13,136 nt of DNA. Source: SIG480 sp045636165. GTDB lineage: Bacteria > Bacillota > Clostridia > Oscillospirales > JAAYXM01. Location of the stretch: assembly GCA_045636165.1 (NCBI GenBank), contig JAZTWZ010000121.1, positions 1-13,136 on the forward strand. Reading direction: 5' to 3'. The translations under genes and the position numbers were made by a program. The notes under the pieces were generated by a model, which saw only the letters and a program-made list of their open reading frames with translations, was not told the origin of the DNA and made no database searches. The first letter of the stretch is position 1. Every line of letters begins with the position of its first letter. Shown piece after piece: positions 1 through 7,567 of the stretch.

Positions 1-2148
1 TTTTCCCTTTGTAAGAACGATGCTTGCCTTTACTATCTGACCGCGAACCTCGTCGGGAGCAGCAGAAACGCCGCATTCAAGAACATACGGAAGCTCCATG
101 ATAACGCTTTCAATCTCGAACGGACCGATGCGGTAGCCGGATGACTTGATAACATCGTCAACACGACCGACATACCAGTAGAAGCCGTCTTCATCACGCC
201 ATGCGGTATCGCCCGTATGGTAATAACCGTCGTGGAGAACTTCAGCAGTCTTCTCTTCGTCGCGGTAGTAACCTCTGAAGAGACCGCAGGGCATGCCGTC
301 CTTTACATTGATAACGATTTCGCCCGTTTCACCGACTGCGACTTCTTCGCCCTTGTCATTGACAAGCTCAACATTGTAAATTGGAGCAGGCTTACCCATA
401 GAACCAATCTTATGCGGAGCGCCTACCATATTACCGATAATCATCGTGCTTTCGGTCTGACCGAAGCCCTCGATTATCTGGAGACCCGTAGCCTTTTCAA
501 ATTGTCTGTAAACCTCAGGGTTGAGCGCCTCACCTGCTGTTGACATGTGCTTTACAGAGGAGAAATCGTACTGAGAAATATCCTCTTTGATAAGCATACG
601 GAGCATTGTCGGAGGTGCACAGAAGGTTGTTATCTTGTGTTTTGCAAACATCGGAAGAATTTCCTTTGCATCAAAACGGTCAAAGTCATAAACGAATGTT
701 GCCGCCTCGCAGAGCCATTGTCCGTAGAGCTTACCCCACATGGACTTTGCCCAACCGGTATCGGAGATTGTGAAGTGGAGACCGTCGGGGTCAACATTGT
801 GCCAGTATTTTGCTGTATGGAAGTGACCGAGCGGATACTTGTGGCTGTGAGCTGCAATCTTCGGATAACCCGTTGTTCCCGATGTAAAGAACATGAGGAG
901 AAGGTCATCGCCACACGGAGACTCTTCCGTTCTCTCAAAGTGAGAGCTAAAAAGCTTATACTCTTCATCAAAATTTCTCCAGCCGTCGCGCTCGCCACCG
1001 ACGATAAGCTTATGAATAAGCTCGGGGCAGGTCTTTGCCGCTTCTTCTACCTGATGCGTACAATCGCCGTCAGCAGTACAGATAATCGTACTTACACCTG
1101 CAGCCTGGAATCGGTATTCAAAATCGTGAACCTGGAGCTGGTTTGTCGCAGGAATCGCAATCGCTCCAAGCTTATTGAGGCCAATCATTGCAAGCCAGAA
1201 CTGGTAATGACGCTTGAGAACAAGCATTACGCGGTCGCCCTTCTTGATGCCGAGCGACTTGAAGTAGTTCGCGCATCTTGAAGATTCGCGGCTTATGTCT
1301 GCGAATGTAAATCTTCTTTCAACTTTATTTATATCGATATGTAGCATCGCAAGCTTCTCAGGCTCGCGCTTGCCGAGTTCATCGACAAGGTCGAAAGCGA
1401 AGTTAAAGTCGTCTGTATTCTTGAACTCGATTGAAGTCGGAGTTCCGTTCTCATCCTCAACCGTATCGATGTACTTGCGGTAAATGCGTTCTTTTGTATC
1501 ACGCTTTACCTCGCGCGGCTCTGTTATCGCCGCCTCCGGAGCAAGCTCCGGAATCGGCTCGCCGTTCGGGTTGAGAACTATCGCGTAGAATACGCAGTCC
1601 TCGCCGTTTGCCGCAATCATACCGTGAGGTGTTTTACTGTCATAATATATGCTGTCGCCGGGGCCAAGTATCTCACGGTGCTTACCTATCTGCACCATAA
1701 GGTGTCCCTCTACGATGATATCGCACTCCTGACCGTCGTGGGTCGTGAGCTCGATATTGTCTTCAGAAATCGTCGGGTCGTATGCAATACGGACATAAAG
1801 CGGTTCAGCAATACGGTTTCTGAAAGCGTAAGCAAGGTTATAGTAAGTCATTCCGTGAGCCTGGCTTATCTGCTGACCTGCTCCCTTTCGGGTAACCGTA
1901 AACGACTGAAGCTTCGGGCTGTGACCCTCGATAATATCCGTAACATTGACCTTGAGAGCTGCTGCACAACGGTAAATAAACGCAAAGTTAAGGTCGTGCT
2001 CACCCTTTTCGCAACGGAGGTATTCCGAAAGCTCAACGCCTGTTTTTTCAGCCATCTCATCAACGGAAAGACCGACAATCTCACGAAGCTCGCGGATACG
2101 CGCCGCCATTTCTAAAATTTTAGAATTAAGTCCTGTCATATTATCCAT
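1..2148 (-). CDS. XRE-HTH + cupin + MACS-type acyl-CoA synthetase fusion (3' end beyond window)
   Basis: The 716 codons present read without a stop; the paralogue at 2503-4770 suggests about 45 C-terminal residues are missing, including the catalytic Lys of the last subdomain. Start is ATG 2148, with AGGAG 7 nt upstream. Domains by eye: XRE-like helix-turn-helix about residues 14-75, PuuR-like cupin about 105-195 (GDSIYY and TPHG motifs), then an AMP-forming acyl-CoA synthetase from about 245. The synthetase shows the P-loop TSGTTGYPK (422-430), FGQTE (562-566) and HTGD before the hinge. Acetyl-CoA synthetases have Trp before QTE; here it is Gly, implying a larger acyl pocket, as in medium-chain (MACS) enzymes. 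Expected reaction: carboxylate + ATP + CoA to acyl-CoA + AMP + PPi, in the cytosol. The gene stands alone behind a T-box leader read as Val-specific, so isobutyrate is my inferred substrate. The synthetase call is firm, the substrate is not. Confidence 0.9.
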   Translation of the reverse strand, partial: MDNMTGLNSKILEMAARIRELREIVGLSVDEMAEKTGVELSEYLRCEKGEHDLNFAFIYRCAAALKVNVTDIIEGHSPKLQSFTVTRKGAGQQISQAHGMTYYNLAYAFRNRIAEPLYVRIAYDPTISEDNIELTTHDGQECDIIVEGHLMVQIGKHREILGPGDSIYYDSKTPHGMIAANGEDCVFYAIVLNPNGEPIPELAPEAAITEPREVKRDTKERIYRKYIDTVEDENGTPTSIEFKNTDDFNFAFDLVDELGKREPEKLAMLHIDINKVERRFTFADISRESSRCANYFKSLGIKKGDRVMLVLKRHYQFWLAMIGLNKLGAIAIPATNQLQVHDFEYRFQAAGVSTIICTADGDCTHQVEEAAKTCPELIHKLIVGGERDGWRNFDEEYKLFSSHFERTEESPCGDDLLLMFFTSGTTGYPKIAAHSHKYPLGHFHTAKYWHNVDPDGLHFTISDTGWAKSMWGKLYGQWLCEAATFVYDFDRFDAKEILPMFAKHKITTFCAPPTMLRMLIKEDISQYDFSSVKHMSTAGEALNPEVYRQFEKATGLQIIEGFGQTESTMIIGNMVGAPHKIGSMGKPAPIYNVELVNDKGEEVAVGETGEIVINVKDGMPCGLFRGYYRDEEKTAEVLHDGYYHTGDTAWRDEDGFYWYVGRVDDVIKSSGYRIGPFEIESVIMELPYVLECGVSAAPDEVRGQIVKASIVLTKGK

Positions 2149-2453
2149 AATATAACTCCTTTTCATTGGAACAAAAACACTCGTCCCAAAGTCTTTAATC
2201 TTTGAGACGAGTGAGAAAAACAAAACACCCGCGGTACCACTCAAATTGTGCTTTTAGCACCACTCAGGCTCCAATAAGCCTTATGCCTTTACGCAGCAAT
2301 CACGGGAAGGTTCTACTTATCGGAAACCGACTTTCTTCCTTCCGGCTCGGAAGCTACAACCACAGAATACAGAACCGACAGCTCACACCAACCGCTGTCT
2401 CTCTGGAGGACCGTAACCTCTGTGCACTCTTCGTCAAAGCCTTTTATATCATT
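2149..2453 (-). promoter_or_regulatory. T-box riboswitch leader, specifier read as GUA (Val)
   Basis: The leader contains the T-box core GAGTGGTACCGCGGGT (minus strand, about 2243-2228). Stem I has the conserved AGAGAG bulge and GGTTGGTGTGAG apical loop, closed by GACAGC/GCTGTC. The lower Stem I helix GAAG/CTTC, with a kink-turn-like TGACG/CCGA, frames a specifier loop whose 3' side ends GTA-G (2357-2354) just before the helix. The antiterminator can form as TTTGAG/CTCAAA plus GCGGGTG/CACTCGT around the TGGTACC bulge (2201-2245), excluding the terminator. TGGT would pair with an ACCA tRNA end, i.e. discriminator A73. Uncharged tRNA-Val is expected to allow readthrough into the downstream synthetase. 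An overlapping reading, UGU (Cys), is possible but does not match the register of the two sister leaders. Confidence 0.9.
2172..2213 (-). terminator. Intrinsic terminator of the Val-type T-box
   Basis: Minus strand: CACTCGTCTCAAAG pairs with CTTTGGGACGAGTG (one G-U pair) across an 8-nt loop, followed by TTTTTG. The 5' half also forms the 3' side of the T-box antiterminator, so the two structures exclude each other. No other terminator is visible after the upstream gene ending at 2503, so this hairpin may also stop readthrough from it. Confidence 0.9.
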
Positions 2454-2459
2454 GTAAAT

Positions 2460-2488
2460 ATTATATACCTATTTTAAAGTTTTGTCAA
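2460..2488 (-). promoter_or_regulatory. Sigma-A-type promoter of the Val T-box unit
   Basis: Consensus -35 TTGACA (2488-2483) and -10 TATAAT (2465-2460) on the minus strand, separated by exactly 17 bases. A start near 2453 would put the whole Stem I in the transcript. It lies 15 bases beyond the stop of the preceding synthetase gene. Confidence 0.88.
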
Positions 2489-2502
2489 CAGTTTTTGAGC
2501 GT

Positions 2503-4770
2503 TTACAGCTTGTTTCTCTGGATTTTTCCGCTAATTGTTTTGGGAAGTTCATCGCGGAAAACAACAAGTCTCGGATACTTATACGGAGCTGTATGCTCCT
2601 TAACATAGTTCTGAATTTCTTTTTTGAGTTCTTCTGTTGGCTCTGTTCCCTTCGTGAGAACGATGCTTGCCTTTACTATCTGACCGCGAAGCTCATCGGG
2701 AGCAGCAGATACGCCACATTCGAGAACATACGGAAGCTCCATAATGACGCTTTCAATTTCAAACGGACCGATGCGGTAGCCCGATGACTTGATGACATCG
2801 TCAATTCGGCTTACATACCAGAAGTAGCCATCCTCATCGCGCCATGCAGTATCGCCCGTATGGTACATACCGTAACGCATGCACTCTTCCATCTTTTCAT
2901 CATCGTCAAGGTACTGACGGAAGAGACCAACCGGAGTTCCCTCATCGAGTCTTACAACGATTTCACCGACCTCGCCGTTCGGAACAGTATTGCCGTCAGG
3001 GTCAACGATGTCGATATTGTACTGCGGAGAAGCCTTACCCATTGCACCGACGCGCGGTGTTGTGCCATAGAGATTTGCGATTACGAGAGTTGTCTCGGTC
3101 TGACCGAAGCCTTCCATAATCTTAAGTCCCGTTGCCTTTTCAAACTGCTTGAAGACTTCCGGGTTAAGCGCCTCGCCTGCTGTTGTCATGTGGTGAATTG
3201 AAGAAAGGTCGTATTTTGAAAGATCTTCCTTTATGAACATACGAAGCATTGTCGGAGGTGCGCAGAAGGTTGTTATATTATACTTCGCAAACATTGGGAG
3301 AATATCTGTTGCAGCAAAACGGTCGAAGTCATAAACAAACACAGCTCCCTCACAGAGCCACTGACCGTAGAGCTTACCCCAGAGCGACTTTCCCCAGCCC
3401 GTATCGGAAATCGTAAAGTGGAGACCGTCGCGCTCGCAACGGTGCCAGTATTTCGCAGTTACAAAGTGACCAAGGCCATAGGTATGCTTATGCTCAACCA
3501 TTTTCGGGTTTCCTGTTGTTCCCGATGAGAAGAACATAAGGGCCGGCTCATCTCCGCACGGAGTATCCTCAGAGCGTTCAAACTTACTTGAAAAACGGCC
3601 GTATTCTTCATCAAAGTCATACCAACCGTCGCGCTTTCCACCGACAAGAATTTTAGTTTTGAGATTCGGGCAACTTTCTGCCGCGACATCTGCCATTTCT
3701 GCTGCATAGTCATCAGCAGTACAGATGATTGCCGAAACATTTGCCGCCGTGAAACGGTACTTGAAATCGTGGTCCTTGAGCTGGTGTGTTGCAGGGATAG
3801 CAACAGCTCCGAGCTTATGAAGCGCAACCATCGCAAACCAAAACTGGTAATGTCGCTTTAAGACTATCATAACGCGGTCGCCGCGCTTTATACCGAGCGA
3901 TTCAAAGTAGTTTGCGCATCTTGCAGATTCGCGCTTTATGTCCTCAAAGGTAAATCTTCTCTCAACCTTATTTTTATCGATATGAAGCATAGCAAGCTTC
4001 GTGGGAGTTTTCTCCGCAACAGCATCGACAACATCGAAACCGAAGTTGAAGGAGTCAGTATTCTCAAACTCAATACTCTCAAGAACACCGGGAGCACTTT
4101 CCTTGCACTTTATAAACTTCTCGCAGGAGAGCTTTCCGAGGTTTGGTGCAGGAACAAAGCTCTCGCGGACTTCCTCTTCCTTTACATCCTCGCCAGGGAG
4201 AACAACTGCACAGAATGTGCAATCGCTGCCTCCGACAGCAATCATACCGTGAGGAGTTGAGCTGTTATAATAAATACTGTCGCCCTCGTTGAGTATTTCA
4301 ACATTCGTTCCTACCTGAACCTTGAGCGAACCGCTGAATACGATATCAAACTCCTGACCGCTGTGCTTCGTGAGGTGGATGGGCTTATTCTGCTGTTCTT
4401 CAGAATATTCGTATTTAACCCAGTAAGGCTCAGCGATTCTGTTCTTGAACTTCGGTGCGAGGTTTGAAATAAATATTCCATCCTCCTTTGCCGTGTCCTG
4501 ACCCTTACCTTTTCTCGTTACTGTATATGAAGAAAGCTTTGCCGAACCTCCACCAAGAAGCTCTGTTATTTCAATTCCGAAAGTAAGCGCGCATTTATGA
4601 ATGAAAGTAAACGGCATATCAGCCTTTCCGCTTTCATAATCAAGATATTCCTGTTCAGAAATTTCACAAGCCTCCGCAAGAGAAGCTGCACTCATTCCCA
4701 TAATCTCGCGCATCTCGCGAATTCGTGTCGCGACCTCCGAAAGCTCTTGTCTTACTTTTTCCAAACTCAT
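2503..4770 (-). CDS. XRE-HTH + cupin + MACS-type acyl-CoA synthetase fusion (complete, 755 aa)
   Basis: Start is ATG 4770, with AGGAG upstream (9-nt spacer after GGAG). Three modules: XRE-like HTH (about 12-72), cupin (about 110-192, with GDSIYY 163-168 and TPHG 172-175), and an AMP-forming acyl-CoA synthetase (about 240-755). Synthetase motifs: SSGTTGNPK (415-423), DTGWGKSLWG (456-465), FGQTE (555-559), HTGD (637-640), and the C-terminal ISGKIQRNKL whose Lys749 is the expected adenylation lysine. It is therefore probably active. The family resembles MACS enzymes; to my knowledge a Methanosarcina acetivorans member prefers 2-methylbutyrate. The preceding T-box leader reads as Ile-specific, so 2-methylbutyryl-CoA synthetase is my inference. 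At roughly 515 aa for a usual MACS, the extra ~240 N-terminal residues are the regulator-like HTH-cupin part. That part may bind DNA, sense the acid, or be purely structural. The gene is single, with the Val-type unit starting 15 bases beyond its stop. Confidence 0.93.
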   Translation of the reverse strand: MSLEKVRQELSEVATRIREMREIMGMSAASLAEACEISEQEYLDYESGKADMPFTFIHKCALTFGIEITELLGGGSAKLSSYTVTRKGKGQDTAKEDGIFISNLAPKFKNRIAEPYWVKYEYSEEQQNKPIHLTKHSGQEFDIVFSGSLKVQVGTNVEILNEGDSIYYNSSTPHGMIAVGGSDCTFCAVVLPGEDVKEEEVRESFVPAPNLGKLSCEKFIKCKESAPGVLESIEFENTDSFNFGFDVVDAVAEKTPTKLAMLHIDKNKVERRFTFEDIKRESARCANYFESLGIKRGDRVMIVLKRHYQFWFAMVALHKLGAVAIPATHQLKDHDFKYRFTAANVSAIICTADDYAAEMADVAAESCPNLKTKILVGGKRDGWYDFDEEYGRFSSKFERSEDTPCGDEPALMFFSSGTTGNPKMVEHKHTYGLGHFVTAKYWHRCERDGLHFTISDTGWGKSLWGKLYGQWLCEGAVFVYDFDRFAATDILPMFAKYNITTFCAPPTMLRMFIKEDLSKYDLSSIHHMTTAGEALNPEVFKQFEKATGLKIMEGFGQTETTLVIANLYGTTPRVGAMGKASPQYNIDIVDPDGNTVPNGEVGEIVVRLDEGTPVGLFRQYLDDDEKMEECMRYGMYHTGDTAWRDEDGYFWYVSRIDDVIKSSGYRIGPFEIESVIMELPYVLECGVSAAPDELRGQIVKASIVLTKGTEPTEELKKEIQNYVKEHTAPYKYPRLVVFRDELPKTISGKIQRNKL

Positions 4771-5059
4771 TTCAAATATCTCCTTTCAGAAAAAATCAAA
4801 AACCCGTCTCAAATTTCTTTGAGACGGGTTTAAAAATCAATACCCGCGGTACCACTCAAATTGTGCTTTCGCACCACTCAGACCCCAACAAGACTTATGC
4901 ATTAACGCAGCAATCACGGAAGGCGCCTACTCGCAAACTTTCGGACCTTCAGCTCGGAAGTGATGGGAAGAAACATTTCACTATCGGGATTACACCATCC
5001 CCGACTCTCTGAAAAGCTACCTTGTTTTTCCGTCTTCGTCATAGCCTTTATATTCGATT
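4771..5059 (-). promoter_or_regulatory. T-box riboswitch leader, specifier read as AUC (Ile)
   Basis: T-box core GAGTGGTACCGCGGGT sits on the minus strand around 4858-4843. Stem I shows AGAGAG, the apical GATGGTGTAAT loop closed by TCGGG/CCCGA, and a lower GAAG/CTTC helix with TGACG/CCGA. The specifier-loop 3' side ends ATC-A (4964-4961) immediately before CTTCC, the same register as in the two sister leaders. The antiterminator is TTTGAG/CTCAAA plus GCGGGT/ACCCGT (4818-4860). TGGT fits a tRNA with A73, as tRNA-Ile has. Stem III and the segment before it closely match the Val-type leader, so leader and gene seem to have been duplicated together. Readthrough is expected when tRNA-Ile is uncharged. 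Confidence 0.9.
4798..4831 (-). terminator. Intrinsic terminator of the Ile-type T-box
   Basis: A perfect 14-bp stem (AAACCCGTCTCAAA against TTTGAGACGGGTTT on the minus strand) with loop GAAA, running into a T-rich tract (TTTGATTTTTT). The 5' half competes with the T-box antiterminator. Confidence 0.92.
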
Positions 5060-5065
5060 ACTGTA

Positions 5066-5094
5066 ATGATACACCCGACAAAAGCTTTTGTCAA
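5066..5094 (-). promoter_or_regulatory. Sigma-A-type promoter of the Ile T-box unit
   Basis: Minus strand TTGACA (5094-5089) and TATCAT (5071-5066), 17 bases apart. The -35 box runs into a perfect palindrome at 5077-5092. The promoter begins 15 bases beyond the stop of the upstream fusion gene. Confidence 0.83.
5077..5092. repeat. 16-bp perfect palindrome overlapping the Ile-unit -35 box
   Basis: GACAAAAGCTTTTGTC is fully self-complementary and covers the last four bases of TTGACA and most of the spacer's first half. A regulator could bind here; the HTH domain of the gene it drives is one candidate, but nothing in the sequence proves this. The Leu-unit promoter has only an imperfect version and the Val-unit promoter has none. 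Confidence 0.5.
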
Positions 5095-5109
5095 GGCTTT
5101 TTGATAAAT

Positions 5110-7566
5110 TTATTCTATACCGAGAGTTTTTATAGACTCTTCACGCATCTTATACTTGAGAATTTTTCCTGCCGCATTCATCGGGAAGGTTTTTACAAAT
5201 ACAAAATATCTCGGAACTTTATGGCGTGCTATGTGAGCATTTCCAAATTCTTTCATCTCTGTCTCATCTGCACTCTCGCCATCGTGGAGAATTACCCATG
5301 CACAGCATTCCTCGCCGTATTTCTTATCAGGAACGCCGACAACCTGAACATCGCGAACTTTCGGATTCGTGAGATAGAATTCCTCAATCTCACGCGGATA
5401 AAGGTTTTCACCGCCACGGATAATCATATCCTTGAGTCGACCTGTTATTTTATAATATCCATCAGCGGTTCTGCACGCAATATCTCCCGAATGAAGCCAT
5501 CCTTCGGCATCGATCGTCTTTGCTGTTTCGCGCGGCATCTTGTAGTACCCCTTCATAATATTGAAGCCTCGCGCAACGAACTCGCCGTTCTCACCGTCAG
5601 GAAGTTCTTCCCCCGTTTCAGGGTCGATTATCTTACATTCAACGCCGGGGAACGCACTTCCGACAGTTTCTACTCTGTGGTCAATATCCTCATTCACCTC
5701 GCCCATAGTACATCCGGGAGAGGCTTCGGTCTGACCGTAAACGCTTATGATTTCCTTCATATTCATCTCGTCTGCCGCACGGCGCATAAGGTCTGCCGGG
5801 CAGTTCGCACCTGCCATAATGCCCGTACGGATATGAGAAAAGTCGGTCTTTGCAAAATTCGGATGATTAAACATTGCTATAAACATTGTCGGAACGCCGT
5901 TGAAACAGGTTATCTTCTCATCGTTTACGCAAGCAAGCGATGAAGCCGGTGAGAAGTACGGAAGCGGAGAAAGTGTTCCTCCGTGAGTCATCATTGATGT
6001 CATAGAAAGAACCATACCGAAGCAATGGAACATCGGTACCTGAATCATCATACGGTCTGCCGTTGAAAGATCCATACGGTCACCGATAGTTTTACCGTTG
6101 TTTACGATATTTCTGTGAGTGAGCATAACGCCCTTCGGGAAGCCTGTTGTTCCTGATGTGTACTGCATATTGCAGACATCGTCAGGCGCGACAAGTGATG
6201 CGCGACGGCGGACCTCTTCTTTCGGAACGCCTGCAGCGCGGTCAAGCATACCCTCCCAGGTAAGGCAACCGGGCATCTCAAAACCGACGGTAACGATATT
6301 GCGAAGGAACGGAAGATTCTTCGCATAAAGCGGTTTTCCTGCTTCCATATTCGCAAGTTCAGGGCAAAGCTCCTGCATAATCTCGCGGTAGTTCGTATCC
6401 TTGCAGTCCTCAATCATAACGAGAGTATGAGTATCAGACTGGCGGAGGAGATATTCAATCTCGTGAATCTTATATGCAGTATTTACAGTTACGAGTACTG
6501 CGCCGATTTTCGTCGTAGCCCAGAATGTTATAAACCACTGCGGAACATTCGTCGCCCAGATTGCGACATGATCACCCGGCTTTACACCGAGCGAGATGAG
6601 CGCAGCTGCTGCCTCATCAACATCGTCGCGGAACTGCGAATATGTTCTTGTATAGTCAAGTGTTGTGTATTTGAATGCATACTGGTCGGGATACTTCTCA
6701 ACCATAGTATCAAGAACCTCTGCAAAGGTCTTGTCTATAACCTTATACTTTTCCCAAACGAAGGTTCCTGTTTTTGCTCTGTTGTAATAGGCCGTATCTT
6801 CGTTTGCTTTTTCAGCACCGAGATTTGCAATATAGTTTGCAAAATGCGTAAGTACTATATCCGCATCGTCAGTCTCATCGTTCCACGCAACGGAAATAAA
6901 GCCGTCGTAGTTGAGCGACGAGAGAGCCTCTATAACCTCACCAACAGGAAGCTCACCTTCACCGATGAGGACATTCTCTCCGCCCCTGCGGTCACCGAGT
7001 CTTACATACTTAATATATGCGCCGAGGTTCTTTATAGTATCCTCTGCAGTTTCGCGTGCTTCGAAATAAGTTTCTCTTACATCCCACGCAGCACCGAGGA
7101 CTGCACTTGAGAAGAAGTTTATAATATCAATGACATTCTCTGTGCTTGCGAGATAGTCCGAAGTTGAGAGAAGTATTCTGACATCAGTTTCCTCTGCTCT
7201 TGCAATCGCAGATGAGAGCATTTTTTCAAGAGTTTTATTGTCAGTTTTCTTCTCTATATGGACTATTACATTCTCAATTCCTGCATTCTGCGCCATATCG
7301 ACATATCTTCTGATTGCATCCGCATCAGCTCGCTCACCGTCAAGCGGATACGGGTATATGAGCGAAGATACCGAAAGGCCGCGGTTTATGAGTTTTCTTC
7401 TCGAATCGGAAGTCTTCTCGCTTCGGAGAATGCTGTCGTGATGAGTTTTTCTCTCATTTTCCGCATCGTATATCTCAAATCCCGAAAATCCATAGTCGTA
7501 TGCACATTTGCAAAGTCCGAGAAAAGATGTCGATTTTACATTTTTTGTAGAAAAGGTAAGCTTCAT
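5110..7566 (-). CDS. Xylose-isomerase-like TIM barrel fused to AMP-forming acyl-CoA synthetase (818 aa)
   Basis: Start chosen is ATG 7566: AGGAG lies 7-8 nt upstream, inside the last codons of the preceding gene, and that gene's stop ends one base before this ATG. Residues 1-250 resemble the sugar-phosphate isomerase/AP-endonuclease-2 TIM barrel (FEIYD 30-34, WDVRE 161-165, GEGELPVGEVIEAL 202-215, GFISVAW 222-228). The Glu usually ending the last strand (isvE) appears as Ala227, so metal binding may be impaired. Residues ~270-818 form a complete acyl-CoA synthetase: YTSGTTGFPKG (469-479), PMFHCFG (511-517), YGQTE (610-614), HSGD (692-695), GRLKD (709-713), and Lys801 in AGKILK. It belongs to the fatty-acyl ligase (FACL-like) branch rather than the MACS branch of the other two synthetases here. 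It shares the Leu-type T-box transcript with the LeuA-like gene, so isovalerate (3-methylbutyrate) is my inferred substrate. The role of the barrel is unknown. Confidence 0.9.
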   Translation of the reverse strand: MKLTFSTKNVKSTSFLGLCKCAYDYGFSGFEIYDAENERKTHHDSILRSEKTSDSRRKLINRGLSVSSLIYPYPLDGERADADAIRRYVDMAQNAGIENVIVHIEKKTDNKTLEKMLSSAIARAEETDVRILLSTSDYLASTENVIDIINFFSSAVLGAAWDVRETYFEARETAEDTIKNLGAYIKYVRLGDRRGGENVLIGEGELPVGEVIEALSSLNYDGFISVAWNDETDDADIVLTHFANYIANLGAEKANEDTAYYNRAKTGTFVWEKYKVIDKTFAEVLDTMVEKYPDQYAFKYTTLDYTRTYSQFRDDVDEAAAALISLGVKPGDHVAIWATNVPQWFITFWATTKIGAVLVTVNTAYKIHEIEYLLRQSDTHTLVMIEDCKDTNYREIMQELCPELANMEAGKPLYAKNLPFLRNIVTVGFEMPGCLTWEGMLDRAAGVPKEEVRRRASLVAPDDVCNMQYTSGTTGFPKGVMLTHRNIVNNGKTIGDRMDLSTADRMMIQVPMFHCFGMVLSMTSMMTHGGTLSPLPYFSPASSLACVNDEKITCFNGVPTMFIAMFNHPNFAKTDFSHIRTGIMAGANCPADLMRRAADEMNMKEIISVYGQTEASPGCTMGEVNEDIDHRVETVGSAFPGVECKIIDPETGEELPDGENGEFVARGFNIMKGYYKMPRETAKTIDAEGWLHSGDIACRTADGYYKITGRLKDMIIRGGENLYPREIEEFYLTNPKVRDVQVVGVPDKKYGEECCAWVILHDGESADETEMKEFGNAHIARHKVPRYFVFVKTFPMNAAGKILKYKMREESIKTLGIE

Positions 7567-7567
7567 C

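Noticed and set aside
547..1281. Long plus-strand open frame opposite the Val-unit synthetase gene
   Set aside because: It is antisense to a gene with full family motifs, has a Cys/Arg-rich composition without recognisable domains and no ribosome site; a codon-bias shadow.
2354..2360. Reading the first leader's specifier as UGU (Cys)
   Set aside because: UGU is followed by a purine too, but it is one base out of the register shared by AUC-A and CUC-G in the sister leaders; GUA-G fits that register.
1..4770. The two HTH-cupin-synthetase genes as an assembly duplication
   Set aside because: The copies differ throughout in sequence, in specifier codon and in spacer; they are diverged paralogues.
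4960..5943. 327-codon plus-strand open frame across the Ile leader and the synthetase fusion
   Set aside because: It runs antisense through a promoter, a T-box leader and conserved synthetase motifs and shows no family signature; a shadow frame.
6427..7110. 227-codon plus-strand open frame opposite the TIM-barrel/synthetase linker
   Set aside because: Antisense to the 818-aa gene and without recognisable domain or ribosome site.
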